In this document: piece by piece, positions 26,112-35,587 of the stretch
Numbering within the stretch: position 1 is the stretch's first letter
Layout of the letters: every line of letters starts with the position of its first letter
Assembly (NCBI RefSeq): GCF_947090775.1
Contig: NZ_OX352321.1
Location: forward strand, 806,001-870,000
Length of the DNA: 64,000 nt
Source: Pseudarthrobacter sp. MM222
GTDB lineage: Bacteria; Actinomycetota; Actinomycetes; Actinomycetales; Micrococcaceae
Direction of reading: 5' to 3'
Program-made: the position numbers and the translations under genes
The notes under the pieces: model-generated
What the model was told of the DNA's origin: nothing
Database searches by the model: none
Seen by the model: only the letters and a program-made list of their open reading frames with translations

Positions 26112-27845
26112 ATGCTTGTCACCCTCATACGGCGCTATTCCAAGCCGTATCTGCCGTATATCGCGGCAGTCATCATCTTCCAGCTGGCATCGACCATCGC
26201 CGCCCTCTACCTGCCCAGCCTCAACGCGCAGATCATCGATGAGGGCGTCTCCCGCGGCGACACCGACTACATCTGGCGGACCGGCGGAGTCATGCTCGGC
26301 GTCGCCCTGATCCAGGTCGCCACGGCAATCGCCGGGGTCTATTACGGCTCCAAGGCCGCGATGGCGTTCGGCCGCGACCTCCGACGGGGAGTGTTCCGCA
26401 AGGTCACCAGCTTCTCCGCCAAGGACGTCAACGTCTTCGGCGCGCCGACGCTCATCACCCGCGGCACCAACGATGTCCAGCAGGTCCAGATGCTCATGCT
26501 GATGGGTCTCAACTTCATGGTGGCCACGCCCATCATGTGCATCGGCGGCATCTTCATGGCCCTCCGCGAGGACCTGAACCTGTCCTGGCTGGTCTGGGTT
26601 TCGGTGCCGGTGCTGGTAGTGGTCGTGGGATACCTCGTGGTCCGGCTGATGCCGCTCTTCCGATCCATGCAGACGAAAATCGACCGGCTCAACGGCATCC
26701 TCCGCGAGCAGATAATCGGCATCCGCGTGGTCCGCGCCTTCGTGCGCGAACCGCACGAAGCCGAACGCTTCGGCGCGGCCAACAAGGAGCTCACCGACGT
26801 CTCGCTGAAGATCGGTGCCTTGTTCGTGCTGATGTTCCCTGTCATCGGCATGATCCTGCACGTCTCCACGGCCGCCGTGCTGTGGTTCGGCGGACAGCGG
26901 GTGGACGCCGGGGACATGCAGGTCGGATCGCTGACGGCCTTCCTGCAGTACCTGCTGCAGATCCTGATGGCCGTCATGATGGGCACCTTCATGGCCATGA
27001 TGATTCCACGCGCCTCGGTCTGCGCGGACCGCATCGGCGAGGTCCTCGACGTCGAGCCCTCCATCCACGAGCCGCTCACCCCGGTTCCGCCGGTAGAAAA
27101 GGCAGGCCGCGTCGAGTTCCGGAACGTGTCCTTCGCCTACCCCGGCGCCGAAGCGCCGGTGCTGAGTGACATCAGCTTCACCGCCGAGCCAGGCCAGACC
27201 GTGGCCATCATCGGCTCCACCGGCGCGGGCAAGACCAGTCTGCTGGCCCTGCTGCCACGCCTATACGACGCCGCCTCGGGTGAGGTACTGCTCGACGGCG
27301 TCCCCGTCACCAACCTCGACCGCTCGGACATCACGCAGCGCGTCGCCATGGTGCCACAACGCCCCTACCTGTTCTCCGGGACTATCGAGCACAACCTCCG
27401 CTTCGGTAAGCCCGAGGCCACGGACGAGGAACTGTGGGAGGCGCTGACCGTAGCCCAGGCCGCGGACTTCGTGCGGGATAAGCAGAACGGGCTCGCTGCA
27501 CGCATCGCGCAGGGCGGCACCAACGTCTCCGGCGGCCAGCGGCAACGGCTCTGCATCGCGCGGGCACTCGTCACCGAACCCAAGGTCTTCCTCTTTGATG
27601 ACTCGTTCTCGGCACTCGACGTCGCCACCGACGCGAGGCTCCGCCGTGCGCTGAAGGCAAAGACCGCGGACGCGACAGTGATCATCGTCGGCCAGCGCGT
27701 TTCCACCATCGCCGACGCCGACCAGATCCTGGTCCTGGACAATGGCCGGATCGTGGACCGCGGCACCCACGAGGAACTCCTGGAGACCTCCAGCACCTAC
27801 CAGGAAATCGTCGAATCCCAGCTGAGCGCGGAGGCAGTCGCATGA
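26112..27845 (+). CDS. ABC exporter subunit with degenerate ATP site (TMD-NBD half-transporter)
   Basis: The 577-aa protein has an exporter-type six-segment membrane domain (to about residue 320) and a nucleotide-binding domain. Walker A is GSTGAGKTS near residue 366 and the signature is VSGGQRQ. Walker B is FLFDDSFSALD, in which the catalytic Glu is replaced by Asp. This is the pattern of the degenerate half of heterodimeric exporters such as BmrCD or TM287/288. ATG 26112 is chosen over GTG 26106 because AAAGGA is 9 nt away. It overlaps the partner gene by 4 nt (ATGA). Substrate unknown, perhaps a drug or lipid. Confidence 0.87.
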   Translation: MLVTLIRRYSKPYLPYIAAVIIFQLASTIAALYLPSLNAQIIDEGVSRGDTDYIWRTGGVMLGVALIQVATAIAGVYYGSKAAMAFGRDLRRGVFRKVTSFSAKDVNVFGAPTLITRGTNDVQQVQMLMLMGLNFMVATPIMCIGGIFMALREDLNLSWLVWVSVPVLVVVVGYLVVRLMPLFRSMQTKIDRLNGILREQIIGIRVVRAFVREPHEAERFGAANKELTDVSLKIGALFVLMFPVIGMILHVSTAAVLWFGGQRVDAGDMQVGSLTAFLQYLLQILMAVMMGTFMAMMIPRASVCADRIGEVLDVEPSIHEPLTPVPPVEKAGRVEFRNVSFAYPGAEAPVLSDISFTAEPGQTVAIIGSTGAGKTSLLALLPRLYDAASGEVLLDGVPVTNLDRSDITQRVAMVPQRPYLFSGTIEHNLRFGKPEATDEELWEALTVAQAADFVRDKQNGLAARIAQGGTNVSGGQRQRLCIARALVTEPKVFLFDDSFSALDVATDARLRRALKAKTADATVIIVGQRVSTIADADQILVLDNGRIVDRGTHEELLETSSTYQEIVESQLSAEAVA

Positions 27846-29884
27846 GCACCAACGAGAAAGTCGCTCCCACTACCCCGGACGCTGCACCGGACGACGATTT
27901 CTACGAGGAGGAGTACACCCCGGGCGAGGCCGACGGCGGCATGTTCGGTGCCGTTGCCTCCAAGAAGGCCGAGCACTTCTGGCCCTCCGCGAAGCGGCTG
28001 CTGGGCCTGCTGAAGCCCGAGCGGACCGGCGTCATCGTGGTCTTCTTCATGGTCGCCGTCGCAGTGGTGCTCAACGTGGTCGCGCCCCGGATCCTCGGCC
28101 AGGCGATGGACGTGATTTTCGGCGGAGTGGTGGGCAAGCAACTGCCCGCAGGGGTCACCAAGGACGAGTTCGTCGAGGGCCTGCGGACCCAGGGCGAGAA
28201 CAACTTCGCGGACATGCTCTCCAAGATGGACCTGGTCCCCGGCGTAGGCATCGACTTCCAGAAGCTCGGCTTCCTCATCAGCGTGGTGCTGGTGATGTAC
28301 TTCGTGGCCAATATCTTCCTCTGGCTGCAGGGGTACGTCCTGAACGTCCTCGTCATGCGCGTGGTCCGCCAACTGCGCGATGACACCGAGAAGAAGCTGA
28401 ACAGGCTGCCGCTGAACTACTTCGACACCCGGCAGCGCGGTGACATCCTCTCCCGCGTCACCAACGATGTGGACAACATCCAGCAGGCTCTCCAGCAGGC
28501 CTTCGCCCAGCTGGTGAACTCCGCGCTGACCGTCATCGGCATTGTGATCATGATGTTCATCGTGTCCTGGCAGCTGGCCCTGATCGCCCTCATTGCGCTG
28601 CCTCTCTCAGGCGTCGCCGCCGGCATCATCGGCTCCCGGAGCCAGAAGCTCTTCGCATCGCAGTGGAAGAACACCGGCGAACTCAACGGCCAGATCGAGG
28701 AATCCTTCTCCGGCCACGACCTGGTCCGCGTCTTCGGCCGCGACGGCGACATGCTGGCGCGCTTCGACGAACGCAACGAAGCCCTCTACAAGGCAAGCTT
28801 CGGCGCGCAGTTCGTCTCCGGCATGATCATGCCGGTCATGCAGTTTGTGTCGTACCTCAGCTACGTGGGCATCGCCGTCGTCGGCGGCCTGCGCGTCGCT
28901 TCCGGCGGAATGAGCCTGGGAGATGCCACCGCGTTCATCCAGTACTCCCGCGAGTTCACCCAGCCGCTGGGCCAGATGGCCGGCATGGCCAACATGCTGC
29001 AGTCCGGCGTCGCATCCGCGGAGCGGGTCTTTGAATTCCTCGACGCGGATGAGCAGGACGCAGAAACCGCCACCGAGCAGCTTCCGGCGAAGACTGACGG
29101 CCATGTCGGGTTCCGGCGCGTCACCTTCAGCTACACCCCGGACAAGCCGCTGATCGAGGATCTGTCCTTCACCGCCGAGCCCGGCCACACCGTGGCGATC
29201 GTTGGACCCACCGGGGCCGGCAAGACCACCTTGGTGAACCTGGTGATGCGCTTCTACGAACTCCAGGGCGGCAGCATCACTCTCGACGGCGTCGACATCA
29301 CCCAGCTGAGCCGCGCGGAACTGCGCTCCAAGGTCGGCATGGTGTTGCAGGACGCCTGGCTGTTCGGCGGGACCATCTACGAGAACATCCGCTACGGCAA
29401 CCTGGACGCCACCGAGGATCAGGTGATGGAGGCGGCCAAGGCCACCTTCGTCGACCGCTTCGTCCGGGCCCTACCGGACGGCTACAACACCGTCATCGAC
29501 GAGGAAGGCAACAACGTCAGCGCCGGCGAGAAGCAGCTGATCACCATCGCGCGGGCCTTCGTCGCGAACCCGTCGCTGTTGATCCTGGACGAGGCGACGA
29601 GTTCGGTGGATACCCGCACCGAGGTGCTGGTGCAGAAGGCCATGGCGGCGTTGCGCACGGACCGGACAAGTTTCGTGATCGCCCACCGCCTCTCCACCAT
29701 CCGCGACGCCGACACCATCCTGGTGATGGAGGCCGGCCGGATCGTCGAGCAAGGCCGTCACGCCGAACTGCTGGAGCTGAAGGGCGCCTACTACCGCCTG
29801 TACATGTCCCAGTTCGCCGGCGAGGACGCCGAGGCGGCCTTTTCGGAAAACACGGCCGACGATGCGACGGCGGTGCACAGCTGA
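27842..29884 (+). CDS. ABC exporter subunit with catalytic ATP site (TMD-NBD half-transporter)
   Basis: This 680-aa partner of the preceding subunit has a charged N-terminal extension of about 50 residues, a six-segment membrane domain with a large loop after the first segment, and a C-terminal ATPase domain. Walker A is GPTGAGKTTL near residue 455 and Walker B is LLILDEATSSVD with an intact Glu. The signature here is SAGEKQ rather than SGGQ. Together the pair has one competent and one degenerate ATP site. Overlapping start and stop codons support equimolar synthesis. Confidence 0.88.
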   Translation: MSTNEKVAPTTPDAAPDDDFYEEEYTPGEADGGMFGAVASKKAEHFWPSAKRLLGLLKPERTGVIVVFFMVAVAVVLNVVAPRILGQAMDVIFGGVVGKQLPAGVTKDEFVEGLRTQGENNFADMLSKMDLVPGVGIDFQKLGFLISVVLVMYFVANIFLWLQGYVLNVLVMRVVRQLRDDTEKKLNRLPLNYFDTRQRGDILSRVTNDVDNIQQALQQAFAQLVNSALTVIGIVIMMFIVSWQLALIALIALPLSGVAAGIIGSRSQKLFASQWKNTGELNGQIEESFSGHDLVRVFGRDGDMLARFDERNEALYKASFGAQFVSGMIMPVMQFVSYLSYVGIAVVGGLRVASGGMSLGDATAFIQYSREFTQPLGQMAGMANMLQSGVASAERVFEFLDADEQDAETATEQLPAKTDGHVGFRRVTFSYTPDKPLIEDLSFTAEPGHTVAIVGPTGAGKTTLVNLVMRFYELQGGSITLDGVDITQLSRAELRSKVGMVLQDAWLFGGTIYENIRYGNLDATEDQVMEAAKATFVDRFVRALPDGYNTVIDEEGNNVSAGEKQLITIARAFVANPSLLILDEATSSVDTRTEVLVQKAMAALRTDRTSFVIAHRLSTIRDADTILVMEAGRIVEQGRHAELLELKGAYYRLYMSQFAGEDAEAAFSENTADDATAVHS

Positions 29885-29937
29885 GTGCCGCCGGGCCGGC
29901 GGCTCCCGGAGCAGCCGTCGACCCCCAGCGCATCGAG

Positions 29938-30396
29938 GTGCAGGTGCCGATGCGGTGGGGGGACATGGACGCGTACGGCCACATTAACAACGTGCAGGTC
30001 GTCCGCATCCTCGAGGAGGCCCGCATTGCGGCGTTCGGTCCACCCCGCGGCGCCGGGTTGCCCGGGGTCGAGCCGCCGGTGCCGCTGTTCAACGAGGTCC
30101 CGGAGGGCACCCTCGCCCTCGTGGTGGAGCACAAGATCCGGTACGTTCGCACGCTCGAATACCGCAACGTTCCCGCGCTGGTGCAGCTCTGGATCGGCGC
30201 GGTAAAGGGAGCAAGCTTCGACATCCATTACCTGGTCCAGGACCCGGTCACCCGGGAGGACTGCGTCCGCGCCACGAGCCACCTTGCCTTCGTGGAAGAA
30301 GCCACCGGGCGGGTGCTGCGGCTTACCCCGGAGCAGAAGGAGACGCTGGCGCGGTTCACTCCCGCGCATCCGCACGCGGTCCGCGCTGCACCCTAG
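29938..30396 (+). CDS. Acyl-CoA thioesterase, hotdog fold (4HBT)
   Basis: The protein of about 152 aa begins with the 4HBT signature MRWGDMDAYGHINNVQ, whose Asp/His are the usual active-site residues, and continues through an HKIRYVRTLEYRN strand. Such enzymes hydrolyse acyl-CoA thioesters in the cytoplasm. The start is uncertain: GTG 29938 is the first standard codon, yet the frame is open for another 18 codons back to the ABC stop without one, and no clear ribosome site is seen. Translation may be reinitiation after the ABC gene. Confidence 0.78.
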   Translation: MQVPMRWGDMDAYGHINNVQVVRILEEARIAAFGPPRGAGLPGVEPPVPLFNEVPEGTLALVVEHKIRYVRTLEYRNVPALVQLWIGAVKGASFDIHYLVQDPVTREDCVRATSHLAFVEEATGRVLRLTPEQKETLARFTPAHPHAVRAAP

Positions 30397-30494
30397 ACTC
30401 GCCCGCGGCAACGTGGGGCTCTTCCTCGGCCTGCACGTCGGAGCCACTACCTCGGGCCACTATCTCGGGACTCTACCTAGGGCCGCGGATCGCC

Positions 30495-30500
30495 TCTAGA
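30495..30500 (+). promoter_or_regulatory. -10-like box before the small membrane protein gene
   Basis: A TAGAAT box lies in CTCTAGAATG about 55 nt upstream of the ATG at 30553. No -35 box is obvious. Confidence 0.35.
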
Positions 30501-30552
30501 ATGAACACCCGCATACGCAGCCACTCCCGCCGGAAGCAAGGAGTAACGACCA

Positions 30553-30804
30553 ATGACGAAGCGAAGCACGAAGAATGCCCGGAAGAAGTCCTGGGCCGAA
30601 CTCCCGCCGCTGGCGAAGTTCGGCACCATCACGGCGGCCGGCGTCCAGCTCTCACTCCTGTTCGCGGCGCAGCGTGACATCTCGCGCCGTCCGGCCGAGC
30701 AGATCCGCGGCAGCAAGGCGCTGTGGCGGGTGGCCACCCTGCTCAACTTCATCGGGCCGGCCAGCTATTTCACCTTCGGCGTCCGGCGCCACCCTGCGTC
30801 CTGA
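30553..30804 (+). CDS. Small membrane-associated protein
   Basis: The 83-aa protein has a lysine-rich N-terminus (residues 1-14), one hydrophobic helix (about 22-42), a basic middle, and a second hydrophobic stretch (LLNFIGPASYFTFGV) near the end. The layout resembles small PLDc_N-like membrane proteins common in Arthrobacter-type genomes. AAGGAG lies 8-9 nt before the ATG, a strong ribosome site. It is monocistronic between the thioesterase and McrB. No function can be given. Confidence 0.7.
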   Translation: MTKRSTKNARKKSWAELPPLAKFGTITAAGVQLSLLFAAQRDISRRPAEQIRGSKALWRVATLLNFIGPASYFTFGVRRHPAS

Positions 30805-30913
30805 CAGCAACCGGTCATTCCCGCCGGGTCCGTCCGCTGCCCGCGGGCTCCCTGCCCCGGGCCCTGACGCACCCTTGATGCGGGCGTTCAGTTTAAGCCT
30901 GTAAATTGAAGGG

Positions 30914-33142
30914 ATGACCCCAGCCAAAAAGCCTGCCATGCACCGCGCCCTCGGCATCTCCAAGGAGATTGAGGACGCGGCGTGGTTTGTCCTGGGGCCG
31001 GGGTTGCACGGCAAGGCTTCGGCCTTGGACGGACGCACGAAAACGTGGTCGGTGCCGGCCGCGGCGGAGCTGCTGGAACGCCTTGAGCGAGGTGTATCGG
31101 ACTCCAAGGCACCCATGATGACCAACCTCCGGGAGAACCTGGCGGATGCTTCCCGGGGAGCCAAGCAACTGGCAGTTGAACTGCTGTTTCTTCAGTCCCT
31201 TCCCTTGGCCCATGAGGTCAAATCCCTCAAGGTCAAACGCGCCCGGGTGGCAGAAGCCGCGACGTGGCTGGAACCGTCGTTGGAACTTCCGGATGAGCTG
31301 TATGCCGGAATGACCGACCACGGCGTCATCCGGGACCGCACCGCCGAGTTCAACTGGACCATCTGGGATCACCTGAAATGGCTCTGCCGCTTCGTCAAGC
31401 ACGTGGCCCAGGGGCCCGCGGGTGTCGTCGCCGCGGCCGTCAAGGACCCGCTGGCCTTCCACCTGCTGGTGGCGGGCACCCCGGATGACCAGCCGGCGAT
31501 CCGCCGCAGCATTGAATTCCTGGTCTGGCCGAGCTACTTCGAGCCAATTGTGGCGGACGTCGAGCGCCAGGAAATCCGCGACGCCTTTGCCTCCCTCGTT
31601 GGCGGGGCCAAGGGGGACAGCGACGAGGAAATCTCGGCCGACATCCACCGCATCCGCCTGCACCTGGACGAACAGGCCGGCCAGCGGATCGACTGGTACT
31701 CCCGCCAGCTCGTGAGCCAGTGGCGCAAGGTGGGAGACCCCGGCCGCCGCGCTTGGCTGCTGCGCACCCATCAGGACAACGCCGACTTGCTCGGTACCTG
31801 GCAGACTGACGAAAGAGTGACGCTCGACGTCGAACACCTTCGCCTGCTGGACCCCGGCGTCACTGCCGGGCTGGTCCAGCACGCCGTGGATGAGGACTAT
31901 AAACACCTCGGCTACGTGGAACGCGAGGACACCAAAACCGCCGTCTTTGCCTTCCTGACCGTGATGAAGCCCGGCGACCTGGCCCTGTACCAGAGCTCGG
32001 GCACCGTCCGGGTGGGCGTTGTCCTGGGTGAACCCGAACACCACGAGGACAATCGGCGGCTGCGCCGCAAGGTCCGCTGGTTCGACGAGACCCACAGCAT
32101 GTCGGAGCTGCCCCGGCACGTGCAGCGTCAGCTGGCGACCTCAGGAATCGTCGTCGACATCACCCGCGTGATCCAGGCGCTCGAGGCCCTCCTGCCCACC
32201 GAAGCGGAAGCGGAGGCCGGCGACGGCACCGAACCGGCCGCCGTCGTCGAACCCGCTTGTGAAGGTTTCCGCCCGCTCACACCGGAATTCGCCGCAGCGC
32301 TGCACATGGATCTGGAGCCGTTGCAGGAGATCGCGGAACTCCTCGAGGAGAACCGGCAGCTGGTGCTGTACGGCCCGCCCGGTACCGGCAAGACCTATCT
32401 GGCCAAGCACCTGGCGGCGCAACTTGCCGGCGATACCACCGACGAGCGGGTGAAGCTGGTGCAGTTCCACCCTTCGTACGCCTACGAGGACTTCTTCGAG
32501 GGTTTCCGGCCGGACAAAACGGACGAGGGACAAGTGTCCTTCAAACTGGTGGCCGGTCCGCTGCGCCGCATCGCCGAAGAGGCGGCCAAGCCCGGCAACG
32601 AGAGCAAGCCCTACTTCCTGATCATCGATGAGATGAACCGGGCAAACCTCGCGAAGGTCTTCGGCGAGCTGTACTTCCTGCTCGAGTACCGCGACGACCG
32701 AATCTACCTCCAGTACAGCCCCAACGAGCCCTTCACGCTGCCGGACAACCTGTACATCATCGGCACCATGAACACTGCGGACCGGTCCATCGCGATGATG
32801 GATGCCGCCATCCGGCGACGCTTCAACTTCATCGAGCTGCACCCCAAGACCGAGCCGGTGAAAGGCTCGCTGCTGCGCTTCCTGCAGGCCCGGGAGCTGG
32901 ACACCACGCCGGCGTTGCTGATGGACGCCCTCAACGATGCGATCGATGAGTGGGACCGCGACCTCATGATAGGGCCGTCCTACTTCATGAAGAAGTCCGC
33001 CCAGAGCCCCAAGGGCCTGCGCCGGATCTGGAAGTACGAGCTGATGCCGCTGCTTGAGGAGCACTATCACGGCCAGCTCAACCGGGCCCAGCTGGAGGAA
33101 CGGTTCGGGCTGGACCAACTGCTCGCCCGCCTTGAGTCCTAG
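30914..33142 (+). CDS. mcrB: McrB-like AAA+ GTPase subunit of a modification-dependent restriction system
   Basis: This 742-aa protein is the motor subunit of McrBC, which cleaves DNA carrying modified cytosine using GTP-driven translocation. The AAA+ domain (about residues 465-730) has GPPGTGKT (487-494), FLIIDEMNRA (568-577) and MNTADRS (619-625), the McrB hallmark. The long N-terminus is unlike E. coli McrB. Residues about 352-395 (GDLALYQSSGTVRVGVV, then RRKVRWF) look like an EVE/PUA-type base-reader fold. TAAATT lies 6 nt before the ATG, suggesting a leaderless mRNA. It overlaps mcrC. Confidence 0.9.
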   Translation: MTPAKKPAMHRALGISKEIEDAAWFVLGPGLHGKASALDGRTKTWSVPAAAELLERLERGVSDSKAPMMTNLRENLADASRGAKQLAVELLFLQSLPLAHEVKSLKVKRARVAEAATWLEPSLELPDELYAGMTDHGVIRDRTAEFNWTIWDHLKWLCRFVKHVAQGPAGVVAAAVKDPLAFHLLVAGTPDDQPAIRRSIEFLVWPSYFEPIVADVERQEIRDAFASLVGGAKGDSDEEISADIHRIRLHLDEQAGQRIDWYSRQLVSQWRKVGDPGRRAWLLRTHQDNADLLGTWQTDERVTLDVEHLRLLDPGVTAGLVQHAVDEDYKHLGYVEREDTKTAVFAFLTVMKPGDLALYQSSGTVRVGVVLGEPEHHEDNRRLRRKVRWFDETHSMSELPRHVQRQLATSGIVVDITRVIQALEALLPTEAEAEAGDGTEPAAVVEPACEGFRPLTPEFAAALHMDLEPLQEIAELLEENRQLVLYGPPGTGKTYLAKHLAAQLAGDTTDERVKLVQFHPSYAYEDFFEGFRPDKTDEGQVSFKLVAGPLRRIAEEAAKPGNESKPYFLIIDEMNRANLAKVFGELYFLLEYRDDRIYLQYSPNEPFTLPDNLYIIGTMNTADRSIAMMDAAIRRRFNFIELHPKTEPVKGSLLRFLQARELDTTPALLMDALNDAIDEWDRDLMIGPSYFMKKSAQSPKGLRRIWKYELMPLLEEHYHGQLNRAQLEERFGLDQLLARLES

Positions 33143-34385
33143 CCGGGGCGCCCGCGCCGGGGGCGCTGTTTCGCTGCGTCGGGTGGTGCTGGACGAGCTC
33201 TCCGTCGGAGTCGCGGAGCGCCTCGATCCGGCCAGCGCGGCGTACATCAACGGAAGCGGGCTGGCGAAGGCATCGCCGATGGGCATGGGGCTGTACCGCA
33301 TCGAGCCGGTCGGGAAGGTCGGGTCCGTTCGCACCCCCACGGTGCAGCTGGAGGTCCGGCCCAAGGAGCGGCTCGGTCTGAGCCGGCTGCTGTTCCTGCT
33401 GGGCTACGCGGGGGACCAGGGCTTCCGTGAGGATTCCGTCTCCGCCGTCGAGGAAAGTGACCTCTGGAGTGCCTTGGCCGAATCGCTGGCGCAACTCGCG
33501 GACCGCGCCCTCAGCCGCGGAGTCCTGCAGGGTTACCTGAACGTGGACGAATCCCTCCGGACGGTCAAGGGCAGGATCCGCATCTCGGATCAGATTTCCC
33601 GCCGGCCCGGCATGCTGGTTCCGCTGGAGGTGTCCTATGACGAATTCACCGAAGACATTGCCGAAAACCGGATCCTTCGGGCCGCGCTCGAGCGGATGTC
33701 CCAGGTGCCGGGGGTCCGCCCCGAAGTCCTCAGCAGGCTGCGACAGTTGAAGGGGAAGCTCGCCGCCGTAACCCGGCTGCAGTCCGGTGCGCCGCTGCCG
33801 GTGTGGCGGGCCAGCCGGATGAATGCCCGCTACCACGCAGCCCTGCGCCTCGCGGAACTGATCCTGCGCAACGCCTCCGCGGAAGCCGGCGACGGCAGGC
33901 AGCAGTCGGCGTCGTTTGTGGTGGACATGTCCAGCGTTTTCGAGGACTTCGTCGGGATCGCGCTGCGGGAGGCCATGACAGCGTTCCCGGGGGAGATGCG
34001 GCTGCGGTACAACGCCCTGCTCAACGAAGCTGTCCGCGATTCGGACCGCATCATTGTGCAACCGGGTGCCGTGCATCTGCTGGGCGGACGGCCGGTGATG
34101 GTCTACGACGCCAAGTACCAGGCGGCGTCCGACGTCGGGGCGTCGCTTTCCGGCGACCATTACCGCATGCTGGCGTACTGCACGTCGTTACGCGTCCCGA
34201 CAGCCTGGCTCATTTACCCGGGCGCAGGGGAAATCAAGCTACGCCGGATCCTGAATACGGACATCGACATCGTGGAATTTCCGCTGGATCTGTCCAAGTC
34301 GCCCGCCGAGATCCTGGCCTCCGTGGCGGATCTTGCACAACAGTCCTGGGGCGAAGTGGTGCGGCAAGCGACCATCAGCCGGTAA
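33132..34385 (+). CDS. mcrC: McrC-like nuclease subunit of the McrBC restriction system
   Basis: The protein of about 417 aa contains the McrC family core and a PD-(D/E)XK-type nuclease motif (VMVYDAKYQA), with SVFEDFVG upstream. It joins McrB rings and cuts DNA. The start is uncertain. TTG 33132 overlaps mcrB by 11 nt, while GTG 33183 (before VVLDEL) is a shorter choice; neither has a strong ribosome site. Tight overlap with mcrB supports a co-translated complex. Confidence 0.87.
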   Translation: MSPSRGARAGGAVSLRRVVLDELSVGVAERLDPASAAYINGSGLAKASPMGMGLYRIEPVGKVGSVRTPTVQLEVRPKERLGLSRLLFLLGYAGDQGFREDSVSAVEESDLWSALAESLAQLADRALSRGVLQGYLNVDESLRTVKGRIRISDQISRRPGMLVPLEVSYDEFTEDIAENRILRAALERMSQVPGVRPEVLSRLRQLKGKLAAVTRLQSGAPLPVWRASRMNARYHAALRLAELILRNASAEAGDGRQQSASFVVDMSSVFEDFVGIALREAMTAFPGEMRLRYNALLNEAVRDSDRIIVQPGAVHLLGGRPVMVYDAKYQAASDVGASLSGDHYRMLAYCTSLRVPTAWLIYPGAGEIKLRRILNTDIDIVEFPLDLSKSPAEILASVADLAQQSWGEVVRQATISR

Positions 34386-34416
34386 ACGTGGCGTTGTGTT
34401 CGGTGGGTGCTGCCAC

Positions 34417-34716
34417 CTACCCTGCTTCGTCCTGCCGGTCGGACATTGAGATCAAGTGGCCCAGGAGCGCCTTTTCCGGCCGGCCGGGGTTTCGGGCAAC
34501 ATGCAGGCGAAGTTTTTCGCGCACCTCCGCCTCGTCCGGGGCGTTATCAGCGAGAATCGCATCAATGATCGTAGACACTTGCCGGCGCAGGGGCTCAAGA
34601 TCAGGGTCAACCGCTTTGGCCCGCCGGTAGTCGTTCAGACGGGCTACAGAGGACGAGGTGGGGCTGGGGCGCGGCGCGTCGGGAGTCAGCGACTCCTCTG
34701 ACGTCTGTTGCGACAT
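34417..34716 (-). CDS. Hypothetical small soluble protein
   Basis: The 99-aa protein is hydrophilic and helical, with a Ser/Pro/Thr-rich first 25 residues, then ARLNDYRRAK and several amphipathic helices. GGAG precedes its ATG by about 6 nt. It is convergent with mcrC (31 nt between) and divergent from the TetR gene. No family recognised; its position makes it a possible accessory of the restriction locus, without direct support. Confidence 0.6.
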   Translation of the reverse strand: MSQQTSEESLTPDAPRPSPTSSSVARLNDYRRAKAVDPDLEPLRRQVSTIIDAILADNAPDEAEVREKLRLHVARNPGRPEKALLGHLISMSDRQDEAG

Positions 34717-34833
34717 CTGGATCTCCGGGGTGGGTAGTAGTTCAAGTACAGCGGACTGCGGGTCCCCAGGCCCGAAATACGAACTCTACTCCGGGCAGAC
34801 CACTCTGTCTCGCGACGCGCTAGAATATCTTTG

Positions 34834-35463
34834 ATGTCGCTTTCAACGAATCCCGTCCGGAGATCGTCACCACCGCTCGTGGTGCCTAGCGGTGGGTCTG
34901 TCGCTGGCTCGGGTGTGCGGGAGCGGATTCTCGACGTCGCCTATGAGCTTTTCTCCCGGCGGGGAGTCCGGGATGTCGGTGTCAACGAACTGATCAGCCG
35001 CTCTGGAGTAGCCAAGGCGAGCTTCTACCGGCATTTCGCCTCTAAAGACGAGCTAGTGCTGGCTTTCCTCGAACGCAGGGACCAGCAGTGGACTGTGGAC
35101 AAGATTGTCTCAGAGGCCCGGCGCCGGGGCGCGACCCCGGAGGAGCAATTGCTCGCCATCTTCGACGTCTTTGCCGACTGGTTCGCGCGCGATGATTTCG
35201 AGGCCTGTTCGTTCGTGAACATCCTGCTCGAAATGGGCCCGGACCATCCCCTTGGCCAGGCGAGTATCGACTACCTCGCGAAAATCCGTACCCATGTTCA
35301 GCAACTGGCCGAAGAGGCAGGGCTGCGCGATCCGGAGAACTTCTCCCGGTCCTGGCACATCCTCATGAAGGGATCCATCGTCTCCGCCGCTGAGGGCGAC
35401 CGCGCCGCCGCAGGCCGCTCCCGCGAGATGGCCGGCTGGCTGATCGCCCACAACCGCGGTTGA
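34834..35463 (+). CDS. TetR/AcrR-family transcriptional regulator
   Basis: This 209-aa regulator has a TetR helix-turn-helix at about residues 25-70 (RILDVAYELFSRRG, then SGVAKASFYRHFASKDELV) and a ligand-binding helical C-terminus. The -10 box TAGAAT at 34821-34826 lies 7 nt before ATG 34834, so the transcript is probably leaderless; a TTG directly before it is less likely. It sits between mcrC and vsr but there is no evidence that it controls either. Confidence 0.87.
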   Translation: MSLSTNPVRRSSPPLVVPSGGSVAGSGVRERILDVAYELFSRRGVRDVGVNELISRSGVAKASFYRHFASKDELVLAFLERRDQQWTVDKIVSEARRRGATPEEQLLAIFDVFADWFARDDFEACSFVNILLEMGPDHPLGQASIDYLAKIRTHVQQLAEEAGLRDPENFSRSWHILMKGSIVSAAEGDRAAAGRSREMAGWLIAHNRG

Positions 35464-35506
35464 GGTGCGGGTTAGGCCTCGGCGATTGTCGGCGGGCGCC
35501 GGCTCC

Positions 35507-35587
35507 GCGATCTGCTCGGTGTGGCGGCTGCTTAGTGCGGTGGCTGCTTAGTGCTGCGATCTGCTCAGCGCGGCGGTTGCTGAGTAC
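35507..35587. repeat. Imperfect short direct repeats at the vsr 3' end
   Basis: GCGATCTGCTC occurs at 35507 and 35556, a 49-bp offset. A 16-bp motif GGYGGYTGCTKAGTRC occurs at 35523, 35539 and 35572. The last copies overlap the end of vsr, so its C-terminal residues are encoded by repeat sequence. Confidence 0.65.
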
